From: Streptomyces prunicolor NBRC 13075
GTDB taxonomy: Bacteria; Actinomycetota; Actinomycetes; Streptomycetales; Streptomycetaceae
Reading direction: 5' to 3'
Length of the DNA: 64,000 nucleotides
Assembly (NCBI RefSeq): GCF_000367365.1
Contig: NZ_BARF01000034.1
Span: forward strand, 124,001 to 188,000
Below the pieces are notes generated by a model that saw nothing but the letters and a program-made list of their open reading frames with translations, had not been told where the DNA came from and did not search any database. How positions within the stretch are numbered: position 1 is the stretch's first letter; each line of letters starts with the position of its first letter. The translations under genes were made by a program, and so were the position numbers. This document shows positions 1-8,224 of this stretch, piece after piece.

Positions 1-616
1 CGCCCGACTCGACGGCCAACGATCGCATCAGCGTGGCTACTTGGAGCTGCGCGGAGGCGTCGAGCGCGGAGATCGGTTCGTCGCCGACGAGGAGACGGGG
101 GCGGGCGCCGAGTGCGCGGGCGATGGCGATGCGCTGGCGTTGGCCGCCGGAGAACTCCTGCGGATAGCGCTCGGCGGCACTCGCCGGCAGCCCGACCCGG
201 GTCAACAGGTCCTCCGGGGTGGTGAGTTCGGCCGCCGACTCGCCTCGCCCTGCCGCCGTACGGATGCCGTCGGCGATCTGCGAACCCACCCGGCGCCGGG
301 GATTGAGGGAGCCGTACGGATCCTGGAAGACCATCTGGATGCCGGTCAGGGCAAGTTCGCGGCGGCGCACCCGCAACGGCCGTACCGGCGTGCCGTCGTA
401 GGTGATCCGGCCCTCCGCCAATGCGGTGAGGCCGCAGACCGCGCGGGCCAGTGTCGACTTGCCGCAGCCCGACTCGCCCACCAGGCCCACGACTTCGCCG
501 GCCCGTACCTGGAGGCTGACCCCGGCGACGGCGCGGGTGGGCGGTGCGCCCGGCCGGTGGTACTGGACGACGAGGTCGTCGACCGAGAGGAGGGGGGCCG
601 TCGGGTCGGGGGTCAT
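1..616 (-). CDS. Dipeptide/oligopeptide ABC transporter ATP-binding protein (DppF/OppF type), cut by window start
   Basis: This is the second ATPase of a peptide-type importer; it would hydrolyse ATP on the cytoplasmic face. From the ATG at 616 the translation shows a Walker A (GESGCGKST), the Q-loop region VFQDPYGSLNP, the signature FSGGQRQRIAIARAL and a Walker B ending in GDEP. The C-terminus lies beyond position 1. Its ATG overlaps the stop of the upstream ATPase gene as ATGA, so the two are translationally coupled in the operon at 1-4988. The substrate cannot be read from the sequence; peptides, nickel or sugars are all possible for this family. Confidence 0.9.
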   Translation of the reverse strand, partial: MTPDPTAPLLSVDDLVVQYHRPGAPPTRAVAGVSLQVRAGEVVGLVGESGCGKSTLARAVCGLTALAEGRITYDGTPVRPLRVRRRELALTGIQMVFQDPYGSLNPRRRVGSQIADGIRTAAGRGESAAELTTPEDLLTRVGLPASAAERYPQEFSGGQRQRIAIARALGARPRLLVGDEPISALDASAQLQVATLMRSLAVESG

Positions 617-1407
617 ACGGTGCTCCTTCCGGGGAGCGCGTCCAGGAGCTGACGGGTGTACTCGTGCTGCGGCTCGGTAAGGACCCGGCCCCGTGGACCC
701 GTCTCGACGACCAGGCCGTGGCGCATCACGCTCACCTCGTCGGCGATCGCGGACATCACGCCCAGGTCGTGGGTGACGAGGAGGACGGCGAGACCGAGGT
801 CGTCACAGAGGCCGCGCAGCAGCCGCAACACACCTGCCTGGACGGTCACGTCGAGGGCGGTGGTCGGTTCGTCGGCGATCAGGACCTTCGGCTCGCAGGC
901 CAGCGCGATGGCGATGGCGATGCGCTGGCGCATGCCGCCGGAGAACTGGTGCGGGTAACGGCCCAGCGCCTCACGGGGGTTGGGGATGCGGACCTGGGTC
1001 AGCAGATCGACCGCCCTTTCCTTGGCCGCCTTCCGGTTCAGCTTCAGGTGGTGGCGCAGATGGTCGGTGAGCTGGTGTCCGATGCTGAGCATGGGGTGCA
1101 GGCTGGTGGACGGGTCCTGGAACACCATGCTCACCGATCGCCCACGCAGCACCGCGAGTTGACGGGGCGTCAGGGTCAGCAGGTCGGTGCCCTCCAGCTC
1201 GATCCGGCCGCCGGTGCGGGCGCCCGGCGGCAGCAGGCCGAGGGTGGCGAGACCGGTCATGGTCTTGCCCGAACCGCTCTCCCCCGCGAGCCCGTGGATA
1301 CGGCCGGGCTGGAGCGCGAGGTCGACGCCGCCGAGGATGCGGGCGCCGCCCAGGTCGAGGGTGAGGCCGCTGATCCTCAGTACGTCCACGGTGTCGCCGT
1401 CGGTCAT
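613..1407 (-). CDS. Dipeptide/oligopeptide ABC transporter ATP-binding protein (DppD/OppD type)
   Basis: This is the first ATPase of the importer, 264 aa. It has Walker A GESGSGKT, Q-loop MVFQDPSTSLHP, signature FSGGMRQRIAIAIAL, Walker B VLIADEP and the H-loop VTHD, then the oligopeptide-transporter tail EYTRQLLDALPG. The ATG at 1407 was chosen because it overlaps the permease stop as ATGA and is followed directly by the conserved nucleotide-binding domain; a longer open frame to 1584 only shadows the permease gene. It should pair with the ATPase at 1-616 as a heterodimer. Confidence 0.92.
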   Translation of the reverse strand: MTDGDTVDVLRISGLTLDLGGARILGGVDLALQPGRIHGLAGESGSGKTMTGLATLGLLPPGARTGGRIELEGTDLLTLTPRQLAVLRGRSVSMVFQDPSTSLHPMLSIGHQLTDHLRHHLKLNRKAAKERAVDLLTQVRIPNPREALGRYPHQFSGGMRQRIAIAIALACEPKVLIADEPTTALDVTVQAGVLRLLRGLCDDLGLAVLLVTHDLGVMSAIADEVSVMRHGLVVETGPRGRVLTEPQHEYTRQLLDALPGRSTV

Positions 1408-2270
1408 CCCACACGCTCCTTCTCCGCGCCGATCGTGCGGGCGGTGCCCGGGTCGAGGGCGTCCCGGAGGGTGTCGCCGAGGAAGTTGAAGGCGAGGACG
1501 ACGGTGAGGATGGCCAGGCCCGGGAAGACCCCGATCCACCACTTGTCGAACTGCTGCGTACCGTCCGCCACCATCGCGCCCCACTCGGCGGTCGGCGGCT
1601 TGGCACCGAGCCCGAGGAAGGACAGCCCGGACAGCAGCAGCGTCGCGGTGCCGATGTCGAGGGTGGCCAGGACGAGCAGCGGCCCGAGGACGTTGGGCAG
1701 GATGTCCACGCGCAGCGACCGCCAGGCGGAGAAGCCCAACAGCCGTCCGCTGAGCACGAATTCACGGTTCCTGAGGCCCATCACCAGACCCCGGGTGACG
1801 CGGGCGTACGACGGCCAGGACACGACCAGGACGGCCAGTACCGCGTTCTGCAGACTGGCGCCGAGCGCGGCGGCGACCACCATCGCCAGGATGACGGTCG
1901 GGAAGGCGAACACCAGGTCCGCGATCCGCATCACGGTCTCGTCCACCCAGCGTCCGAAGAACCCGGCGCAGGCCCCGAGCACCCCGCCGACCAGCAGCGA
2001 CATGGCCACCAGCAGGAGCGCCAGCGGGATGGAGACCCGGGCGCCGTACAGCACCCGGCTGAGCACATCCCGGCCCAACTCGTCGGTGCCGAACCAGTGT
2101 CCGGCGCCGGGGCCGGTCAGCCGGGGCAGGTTCTGGGCGAGGGGGTCGTGCGGGGCGAGCAGCGGGGCGGCGACCACGATCACCAGCCAGATCAGCGCGA
2201 CCAGACCGCCCGTCACCGCGAGCGGTCTACGCCAGGCGGGCGGCAGCCGTCGTAGGAGACTGAACTTCAC
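1404..2270 (-). CDS. Dipeptide/oligopeptide ABC transporter permease (DppC/OppC type)
   Basis: This inner-membrane permease (288 aa) belongs to the BPD_transp_1 family. The N-terminal helix (GGLVALIWLVIVVAAPLLAP) is followed by the typical OppC sequence HDPLAQNL and GTDELGRDVLSRVLYGAR, then several membrane helices. The conserved EAA-like loop lies around FLGDTLRDALDP near the C-terminus. The GTG at 2270 overlaps the DppB-type stop as GTGA. A longer open frame to 2702 would overlap most of the neighbouring permease gene and was not used. Confidence 0.92.
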   Translation of the reverse strand: MKFSLLRRLPPAWRRPLAVTGGLVALIWLVIVVAAPLLAPHDPLAQNLPRLTGPGAGHWFGTDELGRDVLSRVLYGARVSIPLALLLVAMSLLVGGVLGACAGFFGRWVDETVMRIADLVFAFPTVILAMVVAAALGASLQNAVLAVLVVSWPSYARVTRGLVMGLRNREFVLSGRLLGFSAWRSLRVDILPNVLGPLLVLATLDIGTATLLLSGLSFLGLGAKPPTAEWGAMVADGTQQFDKWWIGVFPGLAILTVVLAFNFLGDTLRDALDPGTARTIGAEKERVG

Positions 2271-3427
2271 TGGACCCTCACCCTCGGGTCGATCACGCCG
2301 TACAGGACGTCCACGGCGAGGTTGACGGTCAGGTAGACGAGGCCGACGACCAGGCCGACGCCCATGACCGCCGGGAGGTCGAGGGTGGTCGCGCTGCGGT
2401 AGGCGTAGGCGCCGAGGCCTGGCCAGGCGAAGATCGACTCGACCAGGACGGTGCCCGAGAGGAGGGCGCCGAAGGCCAGTCCGGCGACCGTGATGACGGG
2501 GACGAGGGCTGCCCGGAGGACGTACTGGAAGAGGACCGTGCGGGCGGGCAGGCCCTTGGCTCGGGCCGCGCGGACGTAGTCCTGGTTGAGGACCTCCAGG
2601 ACGGCGGAGCGGGTGAAGCGGGTGAGGAGTCCGACCGTGTAGGCCGTCAACACCAGTGCGGGGAGGGCGAGATGGCCCACCGCGCTCCAGAACACCGGCC
2701 ACTGGCCGGCGAGTGCCGCGTCGACCGTGTACAGGCCCGTGACGTGGGGCGGGGCAGTCATGCCGGGGTCGAGGCGGCCACTGCCCGGGGCCCAGCCGAG
2801 GCGGTAGAAGAAGATGTAGAAGGCGAGCAGCGCCAGCCAGAAGGTGGGTACCGAGACGCCCAACAGGCTGATGACGCGCAGAAGTTGGTCGGTGAGGCGG
2901 TCCCGGTGCAGCGCCGCCACGACGCCGAACGCCACGCCCACGATCAGGGAGACCACGATCGCGGCGCCGGCGAGTTCCAAGGTGGCGGGGACGGCCGTGG
3001 ACAGGTCGGTGAGGACCGACTGGTGGCTCTGCTGGGACTCGCCGAGGTCGCCGTGGAGGAGGTTGCCGAGGTAGGTGACGTACTGGACCGGCAGCGGCTT
3101 GTCGAGGCCGTAGTGGTGGCGGAACTGGGCGACGATCGCCGGGTCGCCGATCGCCCGCTGACCGAGGTTCGCCGCCGCCGGGTCGCCCGGGACCAGGTTG
3201 GTGAGGACGAACGTCACCAGGGTCACGCCGAGGGCGAGCAGGATCGCGGTGGCGGTACGGCGGAGGAGGAAACGGGCGAGGGGGTGACGGGCGAGGAGAC
3301 GACGGCGGCCGGGGAGGGGGCGGGCGGTGACGAGACGGTCGCCGTCGCCGCTGCCCGCACCCTCGCCGCCCTCAACGCCCGCGCCCTTCCCGCCCGTTCC
3401 CTTACTTGGTGCCCAGCGCGGCGACAT
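2267..3427 (-). CDS. Dipeptide/oligopeptide ABC transporter permease (DppB/OppB type)
   Basis: This permease begins its conserved part at FLLRRTATAILLALGVT and shows the DppB-family NLVPGDPA and the EAA-loop sequence DYVRAARAKGL. The only in-frame start before the first helix is the ATG at 3427, which makes a glycine-rich 30-residue leader and overlaps the end of the binding-protein gene by 26 bp. A GGA lies about six bases before that ATG. The V residue that looks like a closer start is GTC and cannot initiate. The overlap suggests translational coupling. The exact start is less certain than the family. Confidence 0.88.
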   Translation of the reverse strand: MSPRWAPSKGTGGKGAGVEGGEGAGSGDGDRLVTARPLPGRRRLLARHPLARFLLRRTATAILLALGVTLVTFVLTNLVPGDPAAANLGQRAIGDPAIVAQFRHHYGLDKPLPVQYVTYLGNLLHGDLGESQQSHQSVLTDLSTAVPATLELAGAAIVVSLIVGVAFGVVAALHRDRLTDQLLRVISLLGVSVPTFWLALLAFYIFFYRLGWAPGSGRLDPGMTAPPHVTGLYTVDAALAGQWPVFWSAVGHLALPALVLTAYTVGLLTRFTRSAVLEVLNQDYVRAARAKGLPARTVLFQYVLRAALVPVITVAGLAFGALLSGTVLVESIFAWPGLGAYAYRSATTLDLPAVMGVGLVVGLVYLTVNLAVDVLYGVIDPRVRVQ

Positions 3428-4988
3428 CGATCGTCCATACGGGGTTGTAGGCGACGCCGGTCACGGACGCGGCGGAGACGGTGTTCCGGCTGGGCTGCAT
3501 CAGCGGGATGAACGGGCCGTCGGTGTTCATCTTCGTCTGGATCTGCTCGTACAGCGTCTTGCGGGTGTCGTCGCCGATCGTCGTCGCCGCCTTGTCGCCG
3601 AGCGCGGTGAGGGTGGGGTCGGCGCCGGCCTTCCAGCCCGCGCGCAGACCGACGAGATTGCCGGGCAGGAAGGTCAGGTAGTCGCTGGGGTCCGGGTAGT
3701 CCGGGCCCCAGTACCAGAGGCCCAACTGCTCTTTGCCGTTGCGGTAGTTGTCGAGTTCCGTGGTGGTCGGCGCGGGGGCGAGCGTGACGGTGATGCCGAC
3801 CTCCTTCAGCTGGGCCTGGACCCGTTCGGCGAGCGTCTGGAGGGACAGTCCGTCGACAGTCAGGTCACTGGCGTAGCCGAGGGTGACAGACGGCTTGGCG
3901 ATACCGCTCGCCTGGAGCGCGGCCTTCGCTCCGGCGAGGTCGCGGCCGGTGGCCTCGGAGGCGGGCAGCGCGCCGAGGAAGGTCGACGGGATGATCCCGG
4001 CGGGCTGGACGGAGCCGGTACCGGCGAGTGACAGCAGGCTCTTGTAGTCGATGCCCTTGCGCACCGCCTCCGCGAACTTCGCGTTGGCCGTCGTACTGCT
4101 GACCTTGGTGTTCCGGTTGAGCAGCAGGAAGATCACGTCCGACGACGCCCCGCTGTCCACCTTGAGTCCGCCGCCGAGGCCGCTGACCTGATCGGAGGTG
4201 AGGTCGAGGGCGATCTGACTGTCGCCGCGCTGGACGTTCAGCTTCTGGGTGGGGGCCTGGACGTTGCGCAGGACGATCTTGTCGTAGGTCGGCTTGTCCG
4301 AGCCGGTGTACTTGGGGTTCTTGGTCAGGACGACCTGGGTGTTCGTGTTGAACGAGGTGAGCGTGTACGGGCCGGAGCCGGCCGACGCGGTGTTGAGGTA
4401 CTTCTCCGCCCCGTCCGTCGAGGTCGCCGAGCCGCCGTGGGCCTGGACCGTCTTCGCGCTGAGGATGCCGAGCGCGGGGTTGGGGAGGATGAAGGGCAGC
4501 GCCGGGTTCGCCTTCTTCGAGGTCAGGGTGACGGTGGAGGCGTCCGTCTTGGTGACCGTGACGCCGTCGAGCAGGAACGACGGGTTGCCCTTGAGCGCGA
4601 TCACCCGGTTCAGCGAGAAGACGACATCGTCGGCGGTGACCGCGCTGCCGTCCGCGAACTTCGCGCCCGCGCGCAGGTGCAGGGTAAGCGTCTTGCCGTC
4701 CGCGGAATGCTCGTACGAGGAGGCGAGGCCCGGCACCGGCTTGGTGACGTCGGAGCCCTTGAAGGAGAGCAGCGTCTCGTACAGCGCCTTGTCCACGATC
4801 TGCCCGGTCGGCTCGAACTCACGGCCCGGGTCGGCGGTCTTCAGATTGAACGACGTGTCGACGACCAGGGTCTTGCCGGCCGAGGATCCGGAGGCGCTCG
4901 TACCGCCGGAGCAGGCGCTCAGGGCGAGCGCCGCGACCGCGACGAGAGGGAGTGCCACCGGGTACGACCCGGCAGTGAATCTGGGCAT
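3402..4988 (-). CDS. Extracellular solute-binding lipoprotein, family 5 (peptide-type importer)
   Basis: This 528-aa lipoprotein captures the substrate for the ABC importer. Residues 1-25 form a signal peptide ending in the lipobox LSAC (Cys26), so it should be lipidated and anchored outside the membrane. The mature part has family-5 features: GREFEPTGQIVDKALYETLL near the start, LHLRAGAKFADGSAVTADDV and a C-terminal LWYWGPDYPDPSDYL. It is the first gene of the operon reading down to position 1. Its start is divergent from an Lrp-type regulator, which is the obvious candidate to control it. The ligand is unknown. Confidence 0.92.
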   Translation of the reverse strand: MPRFTAGSYPVALPLVAVAALALSACSGGTSASGSSAGKTLVVDTSFNLKTADPGREFEPTGQIVDKALYETLLSFKGSDVTKPVPGLASSYEHSADGKTLTLHLRAGAKFADGSAVTADDVVFSLNRVIALKGNPSFLLDGVTVTKTDASTVTLTSKKANPALPFILPNPALGILSAKTVQAHGGSATSTDGAEKYLNTASAGSGPYTLTSFNTNTQVVLTKNPKYTGSDKPTYDKIVLRNVQAPTQKLNVQRGDSQIALDLTSDQVSGLGGGLKVDSGASSDVIFLLLNRNTKVSSTTANAKFAEAVRKGIDYKSLLSLAGTGSVQPAGIIPSTFLGALPASEATGRDLAGAKAALQASGIAKPSVTLGYASDLTVDGLSLQTLAERVQAQLKEVGITVTLAPAPTTTELDNYRNGKEQLGLWYWGPDYPDPSDYLTFLPGNLVGLRAGWKAGADPTLTALGDKAATTIGDDTRKTLYEQIQTKMNTDGPFIPLMQPSRNTVSAASVTGVAYNPVWTIDVAALGTK

Positions 4989-5080
4989 GCGTGCCTCCGT
5001 GAGCAGGGCGGAGCGTGGCGGAGCGGAAGAAGGCCGTACGGGTGTGGGCGGATGCCGAGAGGGGACCTGGACGATTCGCC

Positions 5081-5103
5081 GTTAGGGTTGGCTGAAACTA
5101 ACC
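5081..5103. promoter_or_regulatory. Candidate operator between the importer operon and the Lrp-type regulator
   Basis: GTTAG at 5081-5085 is inverted at 5098-5102 (CTAAC), and a nested pair GGTT 5086-5089 / AACC 5100-5103 also occurs. It lies in the 150-bp divergent promoter region, about 36 bp before the regulator's proposed start. Lrp/AsnC proteins bind short imperfect palindromes near their own genes. The role as an operator is inferred from position and symmetry only. Confidence 0.35.
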
Positions 5104-5138
5104 AGGACTCTCGGTGCACTGGACCAACGCGAGACGAA

Positions 5139-5807
5139 ATGCAACGGATGGGCGCGAACATGGAAGATCTGTCGACCCCGGAGACCTCGGGCGAGCGCCG
5201 CTCTGGACGGATCGGCATCGGTCTTGCCCTGGATTCGGTGCATTTCAAGATTCTCGACGTGCTGCGCACCCAGGGCCGCATCTCCGTCGCGGCGCTCGCG
5301 GAACGTGTCGGCGTCTCCCGCGCGAACGCCTACGCCCGTCTCGAAGCGCTCCGCGCCGACGGCGTGATCAACGGCTTCAGTGCTCGCGTCGATCACAACC
5401 GGGTCGGTCTGGAGATCTGCGCCCTGATCTTCGTCACGGTCCGCCAGGAGCTGTGGAAGCAGTTCCGCACGGCGCTCGCCCAGATGCCGGAGGTGGAGTA
5501 CTGCGCCGTCACCACCGGCGAGCACGACGCCATGATCCAGATCCGGGTGGCCGACGTCACCGCCGTCCACCGCCTGGTCACCGACCGGCTGTCCACCATC
5601 CCGGCGGTCCGCGCGACCGAGACCGTGATCATCCTCGACGAGGTGCTCCGCCGCCCCTACGTTCTGCCGACCACGTCCCGCTCCACGGAATCCGCGGCCG
5701 GCAACCCCCAAGACGCCCCCGGAACAAGCCAGTTCGGGATGACCCGGTTCATCCGGGCCGCCGAGGGACGGGCCGATCTGCAACGCGCTTCCGAGCCGGA
5801 GGACTGA
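5139..5807 (+). CDS. Lrp/AsnC family transcriptional regulator
   Basis: This is a 222-aa DNA-binding regulator. The winged-helix part (LDSVHFKILDVLRTQGRISVAALAERVGVSRANAYARLEALRADG, split here by position at about residues 32-75) is followed by a RAM/AsnC ligand-binding domain with VEYCAVTTGEHDAMIQIRV. A 50-residue C-terminal extension after RRPYVLP is not part of the usual fold. ATG 5139 is preceded by GAGACGA; ATG 5148 and ATG 5160 are in-frame alternatives. It is divergent from the peptide-type importer and probably regulates it. The effector (amino acid or peptide) cannot be told. Confidence 0.88.
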   Translation: MQRMGANMEDLSTPETSGERRSGRIGIGLALDSVHFKILDVLRTQGRISVAALAERVGVSRANAYARLEALRADGVINGFSARVDHNRVGLEICALIFVTVRQELWKQFRTALAQMPEVEYCAVTTGEHDAMIQIRVADVTAVHRLVTDRLSTIPAVRATETVIILDEVLRRPYVLPTTSRSTESAAGNPQDAPGTSQFGMTRFIRAAEGRADLQRASEPED

Positions 5808-5964
5808 CAGGGGCGGCGAACGGTTTCCCGTCGGGGCTACGGAAGGGCGCCCCGCCGTGTGAGGCGGTGGGCGCGATCTCCGAGGCCGGAGCCCGCCCCA
5901 CCGAACACCGAAGCATGGCTCTACGACCGGAGCGCGAGGCTCTACAGGCCCCCACAAGGACCTA

Positions 5965-5970
5965 TTGACA
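5965..5970 (+). promoter_or_regulatory. Possible -35 box (TTGACA) upstream of the metalloprotease gene
   Basis: A perfect TTGACA lies about 20 bp before the DasR-like site. A clear -10 at 17-18 bp spacing is not obvious; the region would overlap the start of the DasR-like palindrome (TGGACT/GGACTA). It is reported as a partial promoter only. Confidence 0.35.
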
Positions 5971-5985
5971 TGCCCATGCCCTCCT

Positions 5986-6001
5986 GCTGGACTAGACCAC
6001 A
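5986..6001. promoter_or_regulatory. DasR-responsive-element-like site (dre)
   Basis: The sequence GCTGGACTAGACCACA matches 13 of 16 positions of the known dre consensus ACTGGTCTAGACCACT, which binds the GntR-family N-acetylglucosamine regulator DasR in streptomycetes. It overlaps the expected promoter of the secreted metalloprotease gene, where binding would repress. The match is visible in the sequence; binding is inferred. Confidence 0.5.
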
Positions 6002-6157
6002 TTGCCGGACGGCCTGATCATGGGCGCCGCCGTCACACCGGCACCGGCGTCAACACCGGCACCCCATCCGATCAGGCCCCGCCCAGAGCGCTCCTGACCA
6101 GAGCGCTCACACAGGACCGCCGGGCCGCCGAGCGCGGTCCCGCGGAGGGGAGACCGT

Positions 6158-8128
6158 ATGCGCGCACGCGCTCACCGCCACCGCTTAGTCAGCGTCCTGA
6201 CCGTCACACTACTCAGCACGGCCCTGTCCGTAGCCGGATCCCCGGCACACGCGGATCAGCGCACCGAACAGAACCGACCCGACCGGATCGCCCAACAGAT
6301 CACCGACGGGCTCCAGTTGGCGCAGAGAGGCGCGGCAAGCCCGGGCGGGCTGAACTTCGATCCGTCGCTGGCCCTACTGCCGACTGGGGCCCGGGGGAAG
6401 GTCAACTTCCTTCAGGCCGACGTGGATCGAGGGGCCCGCGGCAAACTCCGGGCCGCACAGCGGAACTTGGCCGGACTCGCCGCCGCGACGCCGTACACCG
6501 AGAAGGAAGCCGTCGGCACCCTCGGCGCCAACGACACCGTGCCGACTGCCGAACGCATCGCCGGTTTCGGCACCGGCGCCCGGCAGAACTCCGCGGTCGC
6601 CATCGCCGGGGATCTCGCCGACGACCCCAACATCCCTACGCTGCCCGCCGGTTCGGAGGACAACGGGTCCATCCCGCTGGCCTTCGACACCGGCGTGTCC
6701 GGCGCACGGCAGGCCGTCAGGACGACCGGGGTCATCGGCGACGGACCGCACGGCAGCGCCGGTGACGGTCACGGGGACTTCGACTTCTACAAGGTCTCCG
6801 GAGTGCCGAGCGGTGTGCCCCTCACCATCGACGTGGTCGCCCAGGGCGACTTCAACGCGATCGCGCGGCTCTACGACGCGAACGGCGGCACGGTGTTCTG
6901 GGCCGACGACCCGTCGAGTGGAAACGTTTCCGTGAGCCTGGCGCTGCCCACCACCGGGGACTACTACCTGATGGTGGCCGGGTCCGGCCCGAACATCGGC
7001 TCGCCCACCGACCCGAACGACCCCGCCAGTGGCACCGGTGCGGGCTCCGAGGGCGCGTACAGCCTCAAGCTCTCCACCCAGCAGGGCGGGGACCAGGACG
7101 TCTACGGCGTCGATCTGAAGGCCGGTGACGTCGTCGGGGCCACGGTCACCGGCAGCGGACACCACCTGTCCTTCTACGACGCCGTCGGCACGGAGCTGAT
7201 GGGCTCCACCCTTGACGCGAGCGGGAGTTACGCCTCGGCGTCGCCGCTGCCCGGCGGGGGCAACGCCACGGTCGACCTCGTGGCGCCACGCGCCGGCCGG
7301 TACTACCTGGCCGTGAGCAACGGCGTCGGCGCCTACCGTGCCGAGCTGGAGGCCTATCGCCCGGGCACCGAGGTGGAGCGCAAGGGCACGGTCCAGACGC
7401 TGTTCCTCGACTTCGACGGCGCTCGTGTCAACACGTCGATCTTCGGCTCCGGCGGGGCGCAGCACGACCTGTCACCGCTGTCGGCGTTCCTGCCCGGCTG
7501 GGGGCTCGGCCCAGCCGACGAGAACAAGGTCATCGACGCCGTCGTAGCCTCGGTGAAGGAGAACATCGCCACCGACCTGGCCAAGAAGGGCACCGACCCG
7601 CACTTCGCCGTCAGAGTCCTCAACAGCCGTGACAATCCTGACTCGTTCGGCCGGCCCGACGTCAGCAGAGTCGTCGTCGGCGGCACCATCGCCGAGTCCG
7701 GCATCCCGACCATCGGCATCTCGTCCTCGATCGACCCCGGCAACTACGGCCACGAGGACACCGCGCTCGTCCTGCTCGACCTGCTGAGCGCGGCGGCGCC
7801 GAACCCGAACTCACTCAACTCGTACCTGGGACCGCAGAGCGACAAGATCGGCTTCATCGGCCGGGGGCTCGGCAACATCATCACGCACGAGATCGGGCAC
7901 TACTCGGGCAACTGGCACACCGACCAGTTCGACGACACCGCGAACCTGATGGACCAGGGCGGCAACATCGCCCAGATGCTCGGCATCGGGGCGGACGGGA
8001 TCGGCGGTACGGCGGACGACGTGGACGTCGACTTCACCACCGACTCGTACACCCCGCAGGAGCCGTTCACCGGTTTCGAGGACACCCTGAACACGACCGC
8101 CTGGGGGTACAGCCGCGGGCTCGGCTGA
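6158..8128 (+). CDS. Secreted zinc metalloprotease, metzincin-like, with PPC-type domains; contains a TTA codon
   Basis: The 656-aa protein has a signal peptide of about 32 residues (cleavage after SPAHA). Residues of about 105-310 and 315-405 resemble beta-sandwich pre-peptidase C-terminal (PPC) domains, with GTLGANDTVPTA and DFDFYKV. The catalytic part carries HEIGHYSGNWH at about residues 577-587, an exact HExxHxxGxxH zinc motif, followed by a possible Met-turn (NLMDQGG). The start has a strong RBS. Codon 10 is TTA, the rare leucine codon read by bldA tRNA, so translation is probably tied to development. A 13-bp hairpin follows the gene. No precise protease family is assigned. Confidence 0.82.
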   Translation: MRARAHRHRLVSVLTVTLLSTALSVAGSPAHADQRTEQNRPDRIAQQITDGLQLAQRGAASPGGLNFDPSLALLPTGARGKVNFLQADVDRGARGKLRAAQRNLAGLAAATPYTEKEAVGTLGANDTVPTAERIAGFGTGARQNSAVAIAGDLADDPNIPTLPAGSEDNGSIPLAFDTGVSGARQAVRTTGVIGDGPHGSAGDGHGDFDFYKVSGVPSGVPLTIDVVAQGDFNAIARLYDANGGTVFWADDPSSGNVSVSLALPTTGDYYLMVAGSGPNIGSPTDPNDPASGTGAGSEGAYSLKLSTQQGGDQDVYGVDLKAGDVVGATVTGSGHHLSFYDAVGTELMGSTLDASGSYASASPLPGGGNATVDLVAPRAGRYYLAVSNGVGAYRAELEAYRPGTEVERKGTVQTLFLDFDGARVNTSIFGSGGAQHDLSPLSAFLPGWGLGPADENKVIDAVVASVKENIATDLAKKGTDPHFAVRVLNSRDNPDSFGRPDVSRVVVGGTIAESGIPTIGISSSIDPGNYGHEDTALVLLDLLSAAAPNPNSLNSYLGPQSDKIGFIGRGLGNIITHEIGHYSGNWHTDQFDDTANLMDQGGNIAQMLGIGADGIGGTADDVDVDFTTDSYTPQEPFTGFEDTLNTTAWGYSRGLG

Positions 8129-8141
8129 GCACCCGCACGAA

Positions 8142-8181
8142 GGCCTCCTCGCCCACCCCTCCGAGGGCGGGCGAGGAGGCC
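8142..8181 (+). terminator. Hairpin terminator after the metalloprotease gene
   Basis: GGCCTCCTCGCCC at 8142-8154 is perfectly complementary to GGGCGAGGAGGCC at 8169-8181. The hairpin starts 13 bases after the stop codon. There is no T run, as is common for streptomycete terminators. Confidence 0.75.
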
Positions 8182-8224
8182 GCGCCGCGTTCGGCCCGGG
8201 GCATTGTCAGTGGTGGGAGGCAGG

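Larger units (their letters stand above)
5808..6157. other. 350-bp intergenic region upstream of the metalloprotease gene
   Basis: No gene is apparent. The stretch holds a TTGACA box, a DasR-like site, a 9-bp inverted repeat (6011-6019 with 6070-6078) and two copies of the 10-mer CAGAGCGCTC (6084-6093, 6099-6108). The strong ribosome binding site GGAGGGGAG precedes the ATG at 6158. The region therefore looks like a complex promoter for the downstream secreted protease. Confidence 0.5.
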
